DNA from: Tricholoma matsutake
Taxonomy: Eukaryota; Basidiomycota; Agaricomycetes; Agaricales; Tricholomataceae
Direction of reading: 5' to 3'
Length of the DNA: 64,000 bases
Assembly: GCA_026075535.2 (NCBI GenBank)
Contig: AP026538.1
Coordinates: 6,944,001 to 7,008,000 of the forward strand
This document shows positions 1 through 11,139 of this stretch, piece by piece (the stretch's first letter is position 1; every line of letters begins with the position of its first letter). Made by a program: the position numbers and the translations under genes. The notes under the pieces were generated by a model. It was not told the origin of the DNA and did no database searches. It saw only the letters and a list, made by a program, of their open reading frames with translations.

Positions 1-1087
1 TAAGTGACGTGATCAGAAACCAAGTGAACTGTGTGTGAAGAGGCATCCTCTACAGGACCTTCTGTTGGTGAGGAATGTATCACCCCATCCTGAGCATAAC
101 ATTCAGGGCTTGGTAATTCCAACTCAATATGAGCTTCATAACTGGTCCATTACAGCTTACAGTATATGTGACTCGTGAAATGGTCCTTAAGATCAAGCAA
201 GTATGTGGCCACAAACTGTCCAGACATTTCTTGGTGAGAGATCATAGCATGCACACATTTCTGCAGTAAACACTTAGCATGTAGGGTCATCAGATCTTCA
301 GTTGGATCATATTCATCAAGTTTCTGGATCACTAGGGGAAAGATGGCTCAATGGTTAACTCCATCATCTCATTTCAGGGGGACATACCCTTGCACTCTTG
401 GTTCGAACCCTGATCCCTCTGAAGAGTTTAGTGGGTATTGCTGAAAGACAGTGGAGTCCCACACTACATTAGTGGTGTGCATAAAAGCATTCTCTTCAGC
501 TGGTGTCCTCATATATGTGCATCTTATGCATAGTCAGAGTTGACCGCAGGCTTTGGGCTCAAACCAGTTACCAAAAAAAAAAAAAAAGGTTTCTGGATCA
601 CTAACTCCAAAGCTGCATGGGCAACATGAGCTTTTAACTGAGATTTGGAAATATAATCTGTGATGTAATATAGAATAGCTTTAGCGGCAGGTCCAGAACC
701 AATGAACTTGATATCCATATTACATCATATGATCTGGATTATAGTTGCATTGAAATTATTCACCAGGCCATCAAGACAGCATAATTGAAGCTCTCCTATT
801 TTGGGATCAACGGTAGAGATGGGGTTGTAGTTGGCAGTGCTCAGCCCGAAACAACACTCTTGCTTATCAGGCAAATATTTAAAGCAAGTGGCCTGGTGTT
901 TGTGTTGTTGACAAGCAGTAACTATGTTATGAAGATCTTCTTGTCTTGGGGTATCTGGAGTTGCGTCGGATGGCAAGGGCACACAAATAGTACAAGGATG
1001 AAACTGGGACAACAGTACACCTGGTGGCTCTAATCCTACATCACATTGGGGAGGGATACAAATGGAAATACAGTAGTGGACAACCAA
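1..1087 (-). pseudogene. Helitron Rep protein, zinc-finger and following segment
   Basis: Minus-strand reading in three pieces. Positions 725-1087 give a Cys/His-rich stretch with HKHQATC, CCFG and VNNFN, the segment after the helitron-like N domain. Positions 524-718 give DIKFIGSGPAAKA and YITDYISKSQLKAH, strongly conserved in fungal Helitrons. Positions 1-332 give LLQKCVHAMISHQEMSGQ and DHFTSH. Removing the SINE at 335-588 together with one target copy joins the last two pieces in frame (VIQK to LDEYD). The HUH nuclease core and the helicase would lie further left, outside the window. Frameshifts and the insertions make this a pseudogene. Confidence 0.8.
335..588 (+). mobile_element. tRNA-derived SINE with 15-bp target duplication
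   Basis: A 254-bp insertion with a box A-like stretch (tggctcaatggtta, 344-357), a consensus box B (ggttcgaaccc, 400-410) and a 15-A tail (573-587). It is flanked by a perfect 15-bp repeat, gtttctggatcacta, at 320-334 and 589-603. These are the marks of a Pol III-transcribed, LINE-mobilised SINE with a tRNA-related head. It sits inside the Helitron coding region, and its removal restores the frame. The body beyond about 420 is not recognised. No LINE partner is seen in the window. Confidence 0.85.
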
Positions 1088-1278
1088 AGCCCGCTAGTTT
1101 GCTAGCGGGGTGAGAAAATTTTTTGACCTAAAACTGACCTCAAATTCGAACTCGCAGCCCTCAGTAATGCCTGAAAAAGGCCTCAGGTTAATTTTCCCAT
1201 GGGTTTTGAGGGGCAGCCAAAATTTTGGACAAAATTTATACTATATATGGGTTCTGTGCACCTAATTTATTGCTTGGA

Positions 1279-4200
1279 TCATGCCTCCAGTGCCTTCATT
1301 GCAATCTCTGAGACTCCTCTGTGGCTCCTCTGCTTGCATACAGCCCATGCTGCAGCCTCACCTGTCAAACCTTTTCTGTAAGCATCAATAAATCTCCACA
1401 ACCGGTTAATAAATCTCTGAATGACTTCTGCAGGGCACACATCCAAGACCTCCAGTGTGCATGTCTTAGCGTCTGCAAAATTGTTTTTAGGGTGCTCCCA
1501 GTATCGGTACTTGCACCATCCCCAGTACTTAGAGTAGTTGTTAGATTGGTAGGCAATAAACAGATTGTTGCTTACCATTTCAATGGGATTCAGCTTGCAG
1601 TGAAACTTTGGCAAGAAAAGGCACTGATGGCTGGCACCCTTGATAAACGCCTCCAGCATTGATTCCTGATTCATAAAATCTTCCTGCTGAGAGAGAAGCT
1701 GAGCCATGCAACAATTTTGGCTCTGAAATGGGCACACTGGTGCGCACTTTGCCATCAAGCATGAGACATTGAACCCACTGATAATACTCAACCCAGGAAA
1801 ACCACCAAAACAGCCAATGAGGCAACCGATGATATTTGCATGAGTCAGAGAAAGGGTGCGAGATGTTCCAAATGTTCATGGTCCAACCTATAGGAAGACA
1901 ACTAGTTGTTACTAGTTGTAAAGGTAGTTCTACAAGACAGGAAGGTGTTTGGCACAGTCCAATGGAGTATCGATCGATATCGAGGATGATCAATAATATC
2001 AACGGCAAGCAATGTTTATCATTGATGGTCGATGTGTGAATTCTGAGGACCTTTTGATAGGTCAATAGTATATGAAGGCTTTAGCCGATGGCTAGGAAGT
2101 GTTGGGATGGCTACTAGTGCTAACAATAAGAAGGTCGAAAGAGGATTGAGGACGTGGATGATTGCAGAGGTTTCTCGTCAATCAAGAAAACTCATAGAAG
2201 CTTAGATTGTTTTAGAGAACAGATTGGATACTTAGAGCTTTGTATGAGGCAATATGTGAAGACAATTTCCTCCTCTTTCCCAGTAGATACTACAGAGTTT
2301 TATATGTTATAAAGAAACTTTCTAAAATGGTATAAGAAACATGTGTAGAACATGAGGCAAAAGATATGAGTTAAGACACGAGGCCAAAAGGAGACTGGAA
2401 TCCAAACAAGAAAGAGATAAATCATATGATGAAGGAGTAATAAAGGGTATAGAACTAAAAAGAGACTGTCCTTTGTGTATAAACTGTGCTAAGTCTCGCA
2501 ATAATCTGTCCAGTGGGCTCTGTATGTGATCAGCACTTGGAATGAGGCTGGCCTACTATCAGCAGGTTTGAGCACAAGTTGGAATACTTCCTGGCGCATG
2601 GTATTCCACCATTTAGATAACAAATGTGGTGCCCGATGTTGCTCATAGTGTCTCGATATCAATCAATAGTGCTCAACAATGGTCAACGATGTTTGATCAC
2701 AGTCGTGGTTGTTCGAAGTTGATTGGGGATGTTTGATGGTCATTCAGAGGGATCTTAGGGGCTTTTGAGGTAGTCCTAAGGTTCTGCGATGTGGTTTCTC
2801 AGTACAATTGATGTCGCTGGTGATGTTTCAACGCAGTCAATATGATATTGCGATTGATAGACTGTGTTGCACTGCATCTGGGACATCATAGGAGTTAGCT
2901 GATGTAATTAGATTGTGGTTGAAATGGTGAATCGGCCTTTGAGCCAAGGAGACAACCTATCATTGTGTTCTTCAAGAACAGCCTGTAAGCCTTTCTGCTG
3001 TCCAGATGATGTTGTCATCTTCTGTGGCTGTCCCTGGAAGCATGGGTCAGGATTTGATTGAGGAATTGTGGTATTGCATTGCTTTCTGCCATCAGATTTA
3101 TTCATCTCAAAAGCCTTGAGTGCATCAGGTGGTAAAGAAGCATAGGCAGAGGACTGTGGCATATTTTATCTGATCCATAAGTTGTTTGGTGTCCCACCAA
3201 GGATCTCCATTTGTGCCTGGATAAATTACTTTTCAGGCATCCCGGATGATTTGTCCACTCTCATCCAAGAGCACAAGTTGCCCATCTTCTTCGTTAACAA
3301 AATCTGACACATGGATTAACCTGCCTCAGCCTTTTTTCCAAAGAGGCTGCTTGCCCTCTCACAACCAAAGGCTTCACACCTCATCATTTGCATGAAAACA
3401 GCACTTGTCATGGTACTGAATTATAACTTGATGCTGTCCTTTGTGAATCTCTGGCATGATTTTCTTTAATTCTGGTCCCTCATGTCTTGCCATAAGAGCT
3501 TCAAACCGAATGATTGCTGGCAAGAAAACCTTATTTCAATATTCCACAATGTCATCGCGTTCATGGCCATCCATATAAACTCCTTTCCGCACAACAGTTT
3601 GATGCCACCCAAGCTTGATCAACCACCAACAAGCAGTGCGCTCACTGATTCCCTTTGCAAGATTGATATTCAATTTGGGAAATATTGTTCCATTGAGTGC
3701 ATATCAAAGTTGGCAGGGTGTGACATCCCCTGTTTTCTGCGAGGTGAGCCAGTCTCGTGTTCATGTCTTGACTTGCTCATCATAAAGCCACAATCTTGAT
3801 CTGGTAATGTCTTGCGAGCACGCAAACTCTTCGGAAAAACCAATGGCCCTCCCCCTCGTGCCATTGTCGTGCAATCTCAAGACTTGCCTGAGTTTGGGAA
3901 ATGCCTTTGAGGCACAGAGTAGTGAAATTTGAGATGATGAGGAGCTGGTTCAGTCGGGACAAGGCTAACATCTTGCTATTTTTTTTGAGGTGATCTTTGA
4001 TCTGCTTTTGCAGATCAGTCCAGTCCCGAATGTGACTCTTCAGACCTTGCACACTCTCATCAAGCTCAGCTTCCCAATCCTCAAGCTCTTCATCATTGAT
4101 ATCATCCACCAAAGATTCAAGGTCACTTTTTTTGGGCTCAGCATCCATCTCATCAACATCTGCAAACCCCAAAGCAGTCTGAGCTTTGTCATCTGTTGAT

Positions 4201-4937
4201 GGATCTGAGAGCACAGATGCTGATCTCATTCTCAACAGCCTGGCTATCTGAGCATCAGGTGATGTTGGCGATGGTGGCTGCACAATCGGCTGATCTTGTG
4301 TTGACACTGGCAGATTTGCTTTTGCCTTCGGCCCCACAACTCTTGTTGGATATAAAGGGGCCTTGAACCCGAACCCTGTCAGCTGTCCCTGGCCTCAGAA
4401 AGCTCTTGCATGCTGCCACTGGGTCTGCTCTGATTTAGATATGACATCTGGACCTTTCTGATATGTCTTGGGTCTTTCTGGTTGCATTATCAGTAGTGAG
4501 ATAAGTGAAAATGATTGTGAGGCCATGCCTTTCTTCTCTTGCTTTCTCTTGTTTCTCTTGTTCTTCAGTCTCTCAGGCAGCCAATCCAGATCAGATGGGT
4601 CATCAACCTCGAGCATGCCTATCATCACCTCAGCAAGATCTTCCTTGCCAAATCCCTCCCATTCCTCCAACTCTTCATTATCATCATCCTCTCCCTCGTC
4701 TTGGCAAGTTTCCACATGTGCAAGGTTCATCTTCAGAGAATCAAAATGGATCAACAAATCAAGATCCTCGTTGTTGTCCTCCAAATCAGATTCATTACCA
4801 TCGGGGCTCAGGGCTCTGGATCTGGGTGGAGTGGGTTGTGGGGTTGACTCAGAGAACACAGAGGACTGTCTGGATTGATTTCTGAGACCAGTGAGGTTGG
4901 GTGTGGGCTGAGACTTCTTCAAGGGTCGACCTCTAGC
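1279..4937 (-). pseudogene. DDE-type transposase of a fungal DNA transposon
   Basis: The minus-strand reading starts with MARGRPLKKSQPTP near 4,937, passes an acidic region (4,560-4,760) and RPKTYQKGPDVISKS, then continues through a probable TGA near 4,385 into RLNQLLIISNFTTLCLKG and SLEIARQWHEGEGHW (3,800-3,950). Around 3,300-3,480 it gives QYHDKCCFHAND and around 3,300 GRLIHVSDFVNEEDGQL. The end, 1,279-1,770, holds FLPKFHCKLNPIE, WGWCKYRY and a conserved RFINRLWRF stretch. The D-x-CCFHAND and NPIE-x-WGWCKYR motifs fit the DDE endonuclease of a Tc1/mariner-like family abundant in Agaricomycetes; the family assignment is from memory. It is broken by stops, by an inserted LTR (1,779-2,962) and by a short insertion within the NPIEM...YWGW motif near 1,585. 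Terminal repeats were not found. Confidence 0.7.
1779..2962. mobile_element. Solo LTR-like insertion (family also at 58,796 and 61,739)
   Basis: Begins TGATAATACTCAACCC and ends CCTATCA, close to the ends of the copy at 58,796-61,009 (TGATGATACTC ... CCTATCA). Most of its length also aligns by eye with 61,739-62,795, including the segments around gtataagaaacatgtgtagaacatgagg and gagactgtcctttgtgtataaact. It interrupts the DDE transposase between its QAVLEE and GFNVSCLMAKC stretches. No internal retrotransposon coding accompanies it, so it is best read as a solo LTR. A clear target duplication was not seen. Confidence 0.65.
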
Positions 4938-5159
4938 CATGAGTGCAAGATGGAACTTCAAGATTTTTTTAGACAATCCCATTCATGTTCATTGATTGTT
5001 TTTCAACATGCTGAGATGCAACTCATCAAAAGCAATTGATTAGTGAATTTTCTGTGATTTTTAGTTCTAGAGTAGAGGTACAGCCAAATTTCTTGGAGTA
5101 AAAATCTAAATTTGTCAGTTTCGCATGATCAGCTCATGCAGATCTTATCATTACCATCT

Positions 5160-8100
5160 AAACTACCATATTTTGACATTTAGAACCCATTTGGACCCTT
5201 GCAGCTGTCCAAATAATTCATCAAGAAAACAAGCAGGCTTTGCTTGTCCACTACTGTAGTGTCATCCAGAAATGCCAGGAGTCATTGATGAAAGATCTCC
5301 TCCTCTTCTTTCATAACCTTGTCACGAATCTCATTCAGATTTAGCCCACCTTCAACCCAGACTAACATATGACAATGCAAAGTGCCACATCCTTGGGATT
5401 TAACACATCCATAATAGCCTTTGATGACTCCCAGCACACCACTGTCTAGAGAACAATGGCTGGGATCAAAGCCCAACACACTTTTTATGAAAGCTTTCAT
5501 AATTATGTTAAAAAACCAGGCACCAATGATAGGATTCTTTGCTATGAGCAGTGCCTGATCCCAGTATCTTGGCACATCCTCCTCCAACATATTATCAATG
5601 TCTATCATCATCAGTGGCTGTGACAAAGTTGCCCTTGACAACATGTTCTGCAACACAATAAACAGCAAGTGCAAAAATGGTGGCAAACACCTGTGCAACA
5701 GCAAGAAATCCTGCATGCTTGACCTTTAGGCTAGTTTGAAGTAACACGGCTCTTCGCTGGAGGATATTGAATGCTGAAAACAGAAAGGAAGGGTGCTGTT
5801 GGAATTGACAATCACACAGGCTCAAAAGATGTTTCACATGAGCCTTCAATAACAGAGGTGTTCTGCAAGCATGATCTTCAAACCCACCAAGACTGTAAGG
5901 GCAAAGTGTCAGATAAATCATGGGAAACAATGCTGGATTATTAAACTCATTGACAGGGTTGGGATCATGAGAAATTTGGAGATAACCCCCACCTTTCTGC
6001 TTCACATGTCTGATTGCAGTTAATTCATTGGATGAAGCATGGCCATCTACATCTGTAATCACAACATTCTGAAATGGAATATCTTCAGCTTCCAATCTGG
6101 CAGTGAATTTTTTGTGATCCAAAGTATCATACCATGACTGAAGAGCAGACTGTGCCTGGCTGGGCAGCACATGTTCAATATGAAAGGGAAGGAAGGATGT
6201 CTGGTCCAGCTCATCCAAAGCTGATTCATCAAGCTCAATGTCTTGGTACAGAGGATTGTGTTCTTTCAACCATAGCAATGCAGACCATACTCTATCACCA
6301 CGGATGGCCAGAAGTGTTGCTTTCTTCTGCAGCCACTCTTTTGATGGAACAGTCGAACCTACAAATAACACACAGATTGGCATGACAATGTCTTCAATAG
6401 ATGATGGCAGCTTCTTTGCAATCACATTAGCTTTCTGCAGGTATATTATGACATGACCTTTAACTCCTCTCTGAAGATTAGGCAGTTCAGACCCATTCAA
6501 TATGTCATCCTTGAGCTGAACAATGTAGGCCTTGGCACAACACAATGCAATAGCTGACTCCTCAATGAAGGTGAGATTTTTGAGAGCATCAGGAACATCA
6601 CCGAGAAAAGTGTAGTTAGCCAAGGCATATCAGGGCATTCAATTACAGCAGAGCAAGCAAGAACAAGGAGAACACAGCCATAATGTCACCTCGTCGTCTC
6701 CATTGATGACACCATCTGGATAGACCAATATGTTTTCAAGCACTCCTGAATATGTTGGAAGAACTGGTGGGACAAGTCCATCCTTGACAAAGTAAGGGTC
6801 ACCATCATCCTCAGAACCATCTTCAGAACAGCTGCTGGCAGAACCTTCACCATCCTGTAATGGAACCTTGAGAATGTTTAAATTGATAGACCCAGAAGGA
6901 ATAACATGACACAATGACAGTAACACAGATTTGGCACAGCTAGCACATACAGCTTCTCTCAGTGCATCTGTTGATGTCTCAGCATGAAAAAGAGAGCTGA
7001 GATTATCTTTCACACTATCAGGCACCAAGGAAGGCCAAGCAGAGTGAATCTCATGTAGATGAGTGTCATATTCAGATGACAGCTAGTATAAAACTGCATG
7101 ACCCTTTGCCTTGACAAGGTGTTGCACATACTGTCGAAGGACCCTCTGCAAATGAGACATACTCATAGTAGAGTCATACACAAGATTTTTGTAATCCAGG
7201 AGACAGATCAAGAACCGCCGAGGTGCATGCGGGATGACAACAGTCAGCAGACAAATCTGGAAGTCATTAGGGCATGGCACAGGTAACCCTCAGGTATATT
7301 TTCTTATACCCCTACCTGTACCTGTGAACACCATACCCGCATGGGTAGGGGTACAGTGTTACCATGGGTTTTTGCAGGTTACCCATGGGTATTCATGGGT
7401 ATTCATATTTTTCATTATATTTGATAGAAAATTGCTAAAAAAGATGTTTGCATCTTCTCATGGGGGGTAAACCCCTGAGTCATGTCACCCTGACTCATGG
7501 GTTTTCCCGCAATATGTCATCAAAAAGTACCCCTGCATTTTTTACTGTTATTTTTAATGATATTTGATAGAAATTTGCTGACAAAGATGTTTGCATCTCA
7601 TCACAGGGGGTAAACCCATGAGTCAGGTCACCATGACTCATGGGTTTTTCCCATGATATGTCATTAAAAAGTTGAAATCTCAACACAGATGATCACTCAC
7701 CTGGCCAAAATCTGGGTACCAGCATACCCGCACATACCCATAACACCATGGAAAAGGGTACGGTGTTGCCTGGGTATGGCAATCCCATACCCGTACCCAT
7801 ACCCATGCCATGCCCTAGAAGTCATCCACACCAGTACCACAAGGCATTGATTGACAGGCTATCCTGAACATCATGACAAGCAGGAAAATTGTTAGCAGTG
7901 ATCATACATGAACCATCAAATACATGCTCATACACTGCCGCCTTGACAGAGGACACCATTCCAGAACAGGTTAAACCATGAGATGCTGCACAAGCAAGAG
8001 CATTGGCTTTTGAAAATGCCTCCAAATGATACAAAGCAGAGTGCAGAGTGACATCACCACAAGTGGTGAGGATGGCACAGCACACTTCTAATGCAGCCAA

Positions 8101-8872
8101 CAAAACTTCACGCTCACCATTGCCATGACTGCAGATACCCAAGGCAACAGAAATTTCATGCAAAAGGGGCAATGAAAACATGGGATTCTGAGATAATTCG
8201 AAAAAGTGCATAGAGATAGCAGGGACTAGTGTGTTAACAGTACAAGAACCAGAAACAACAGTACAGACATGACCTTGTTGCCATGTACATAGACCATTGA
8301 GGAGATGATGACATAAAGCCTGTCTGCAAAGATCATATGACAGACCATCGTAAGGAATACCATGATCAGATAATGCATGGTGAATGGTTTGGGTACTGCA
8401 GCCATGCATAACAAAACATGGGGATTCTGTATCACAAATTGTACTGAACACAATGCCGAGATCAGGCGAGCAGTCAGTGGATGACTGTGGAACCTCGTTC
8501 AACAGATCCTGATGAACCACGAGCACTACCTGCAAACTTGGGTGAGACAACAACACTAAAAACAAGAATAGGGGAACATGCTTTCATTGCCATTGAAAGG
8601 AGCAAGGGTGAAGGATTCCATGGAAGGTGGATGATCATCATTCAGTATAAAATATTCATGATAAGCAGCAAACCAATCTACACCCAAGTGGACCTCTTGG
8701 CTGTGATGCTTCTGGACATGAACAAGACAAGAAAACAGACTGCCTGATGATTGCACAGTGACAAGCAAGAATCCAGAGGTAGGTATCATACAGGAATCTG
8801 GAACAAAAGTATACAAAGAAGCAGGTTTGAAAAGAGCATGGAGGGGAAGTCCATCAATCTGACAAGAAGGAG
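5160..8872 (-). pseudogene. Helitron Rep protein, N-terminal regions and helitron-like N domain
   Basis: The minus-strand reading runs from about 8,872 (PPSCQIDGLPLHALFKP) through 7,822, and after the MITE at 7,268-7,817 resumes with DFQICLLTVVIPHAPRR (7,280-7,083). Next comes a Ser/Asp-rich stretch (7,028-6,639), then the best preserved part, 6,623-5,282. That part holds LFVGSTVPSKEWL, FHIEHVLPSQAQSAL, QNVVITDVDGHASSNEL, PVNEFNNPALFPMIY, SFLFSAFNILQRRAVLL and finally GVLGVIKGYYGCVKSQGCGTLHCHMLVWVEGG. These match the DUF6570-like and helitron-like N domains of fungal Helitrons. Frameshifts near 7,820 and 5,700 and loss of continuity near 5,160 mark it as inactive. Confidence 0.8.
7268..7817. 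mobile_element. hAT-type MITE, 550 bp
   Basis: Starts TAGGGCATGGCA and ends with the reverse complement TGCCATGCCCTA (12-bp terminal inverted repeats). It is flanked by a perfect 8-bp duplication, GAAGTCAT, at 7,260-7,267 and 7,818-7,825, the length made by hAT transposases. No coding sequence. Subterminal zones are rich in (a/g)tacccatgggta-like units. An internal imperfect direct repeat of about 120 bp occurs at roughly 7,411-7,529 and 7,553-7,675, each with ttgatagaaa, gatgtttgcatct and gactcatgggttttccc. It lies inside the Helitron coding region. Confidence 0.85.
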
Positions 8873-8877
8873 GCATG

Positions 8878-9584
8878 TGTCAAGAACTGTTCCTCACCCG
8901 ATTGGAACCCGCATCCATCCGACCCTTTCCCACACATCGAACATGACTTTTGCCTATGCCTCCTGATTTTGTTCCCGGCCGCCTTGCACTGCCCACACTG
9001 CTGTGCACCAGGCCGCCTTGTACAGCATCCACGGCTGCCTTTCCAAGGCTGCCATCTCTATTGCAAATTCAACTACAGATTCCTGTGCGGCTCCCGCTAG
9101 ATAATTTATCTACGCAGTTGAGACACTGCTGCAGTCTTCATTCCTGTTCCACATTATTCCAGACTACAGTATTTAAGCTTAGTTAGTTTCGCCTTGTATT
9201 CCTGAGTTTGTATATCAACATAGACTCGACTTTACCCTGCCAATCTAAAACCTCCTTCTACTCCAACTCCTGTCCTCTAAGAGTCTGAACTCCATTCGAC
9301 TCAACCTCTAGTCTCCCTCTGAAGTTCTAGTCTCATCTGAGCTTAACCTAAGTCCCTCCATACTCCTCCCCACATTTACCCACACTCTCCCGCTCCTACC
9401 TCTAAACCCTTGACTTGAAATTAGGACACCAGACGAGGTGAAGGGCACAGCTTCTTACAAGCTGAAGCCAAGTCCTTTCCGTTTCCCCTCCCACAGAATC
9501 TGCATCGACCCGACAATCTCCCGCTATCATCACCCACAGTGTCCAGTCGGATTCCGAAGCGGCCTCTAGGATCAGTTCTTAACA
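8878..9584 (+). repeat. 5' LTR of the chromovirus
   Basis: Starts TGTCAAGAAC and ends TCTTAACA, giving 707 bp with the usual TG...CA ends. It matches 15,897-17,396 once the MITE and its target copy are removed from the latter. Differences from the 3' LTR in the part compared by eye (8,881-9,160) fall nearly all at CpG/TpG/CpA positions. The promoter would lie in this LTR; an AT-rich box (tatttaagc) occurs at about 9,170. Confidence 0.95.
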
Positions 9585-9623
9585 GTATATACGAACTCAC
9601 ACTTCACTTGTCCATTCCTCTCT

Positions 9624-10993
9624 ATGACCCCTACTGAGACCCACCAGCGCACAACAAGAAATTCCCAATGTGCTGGTACTATTCCAGGGATCTCTGCAAT
9701 CCAGCAATCCACTCTTCCTGACCCTCGACCCACCACTACTTTTGGAGTGTCTTCCAGACCCTCAAACATCTTCCAACAAATAGGCTCAGGAGCTCCCTCA
9801 ATCAGTGCCAATCTCATGTCCGCCCATGCCCCGCAACCTTCTGGCAACCCAGAAGGTTTTCGATCAAGAACTCCCCTTGAGTATGTAGGGGGCATCAACC
9901 AGCCTGAACCCTATGGGTTGGAAGATCGTGGTCTAGAGGACAGACCTCCTGGTGGACCCGATGACCCTAGCGGTCCTGACAGCCCTGGGGGTGACCCCAA
10001 TCCCAATGATCCTGATGATCAACCTCCCGCAGGGGGAAACCCTGATCCAGGGGATAGGTTCATAGATGTTCTTTACAACCTCTCGGAGAGTATCTGCACC
10101 CTCCGACAAAACAACACACCTAAAACCAAGAAAATCAAAGTTTGCGATCCCAACACTTTTGATGGCTCCAACCCAAAGAAACTTAGAGACTTCCTAGTCT
10201 CGTGTAATCTTCATTTCCGTGACCGTCCACACATATTTTCCTCTGATGAGAAAAAGATCATATTTATCCTTTCTTATCTTAAGGGATCAGCTCTCAGTTG
10301 GTTTGAGCCTGGTCTGAATGACCTGACAGATTCTGCACACTGGATGTGGGACTATGAAGCTTTCCTTGCCAAGCTGGAAAGCAACTTTGGTCTGCACAAC
10401 CCAGTCGGAGACACGGAAAAAGCTCTCTCTGACTTAGCAATGAAGAAAGGTGGTCACATCATGAAATATAACATTGACTTCTGGGAATTAGCTTCTAGGG
10501 TCAACTGGAACGAAGCAGCCCTTCATGACCGCTATTTCCACAGTCTTCTGCTCCAACTTTGCATAGAAGTTCTTCGGGGTGGTAAACCCAACACCCTTGC
10601 AGAACTGCGCTTGAAAGCACAGGACTGCGATGATATCTATTGGATGCAGGAGGATGAATCCCGTTTCGAAACAAAGAATTCCAGTAACTCTAGTCAGAAG
10701 GACTCTTCCCTGCCGACAAACCAAGCCACTTCAAACTCTGCCCATGGTAACACCTCCAACCAGCAGTCTTCTGTGACAAAGAACACTTCTCGGGACAAGC
10801 CCAAGTCATCCATCTCCAATAAGTTGGGGAAGAATGGCAAGCTTACTGGGGAGGAACAAGAACATCACATGAGAGAATGACTTTGTCTCTACTGCGGTGA
10901 GGAAGGGCATGTAGCAGGAAACTGCCAGAAATCCAAAGCCGCAAAAGCCCGTGCATCCACTGTCATTTCTGAGACTACGGACTCAGAAAAATA
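9624..10993 (+). pseudogene. Gag polyprotein of the chromovirus
   Basis: The first ATG after the 5' LTR opens a 418-codon frame. It has a Pro/Asp-rich N-terminal third (PGGPDDPSGPDSPGGDPN), then a retrotransposon gag domain from about residue 170 (NPKKLRDFLVSCNLHF, LKGSALSWFEPGL, WDYEAFLAKLESNFG, DTEKALSDLAMKKGGHI). A TGA at 10,878-10,880 breaks the frame just before the zinc knuckle CLYCGEEGHVAGNC (C-x2-C-x4-H-x4-C). The reading then runs to a stop near 10,993. The stop most likely arose by mutation, because the frame continues directly into the knuckle. Gag packages the element RNA into virus-like particles. Confidence 0.85.
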
Positions 10994-11139
10994 GTCCGCA
11001 ACCCTCAGGATACAGCCATTGGGGCTGGGGGTTGCATTGACCTTACCCACTTGGCTGCCTACGTTTGTCTCAACGTGTCCACTCTTTCCGACCCTGACTC
11101 CCTAACCATTCTTTTAACCTTTCCCAACTCGTCCGCCCC

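Larger units (their letters stand above)
1..8877 (-). mobile_element. Decayed Helitron, interrupted by several insertions
   Basis: Pieces of one Helitron replication/helicase protein lie in order on the minus strand from about 8,872 down to base 1, so the element continues beyond the left edge. The pieces are separated by a hAT-type MITE (7,268-7,817), a DDE transposon (about 1,090-5,160) and a SINE (335-588). The chromovirus at 8,878 cuts its upstream side, and Helitron-like sequence may resume at 17,402-17,440. Helitrons transpose by rolling-circle replication using a HUH nuclease fused to a helicase. No intact 5'-TC or 3' hairpin-CTRR end is visible in the window. The insertion order makes this Helitron the oldest layer of the left repeat block. 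Confidence 0.8.

Noticed and set aside
335..430. Possible tRNA gene (box A and box B)
   Set aside because: It is the head of a SINE with poly-A tail and target duplication; no tRNA cloverleaf with a full acceptor stem was recognised.
1090..1115. Hairpin cccgctag-tttg-ctagcggg as a Helitron 3' end
   Set aside because: No CTRR follows at the proper distance, and the site is inside the Helitron coding order, at the border of the DDE transposon.
4468..4885. Ser-rich plus-strand open frames
   Set aside because: They are the complement of the acidic N-terminal region of the DDE transposase.
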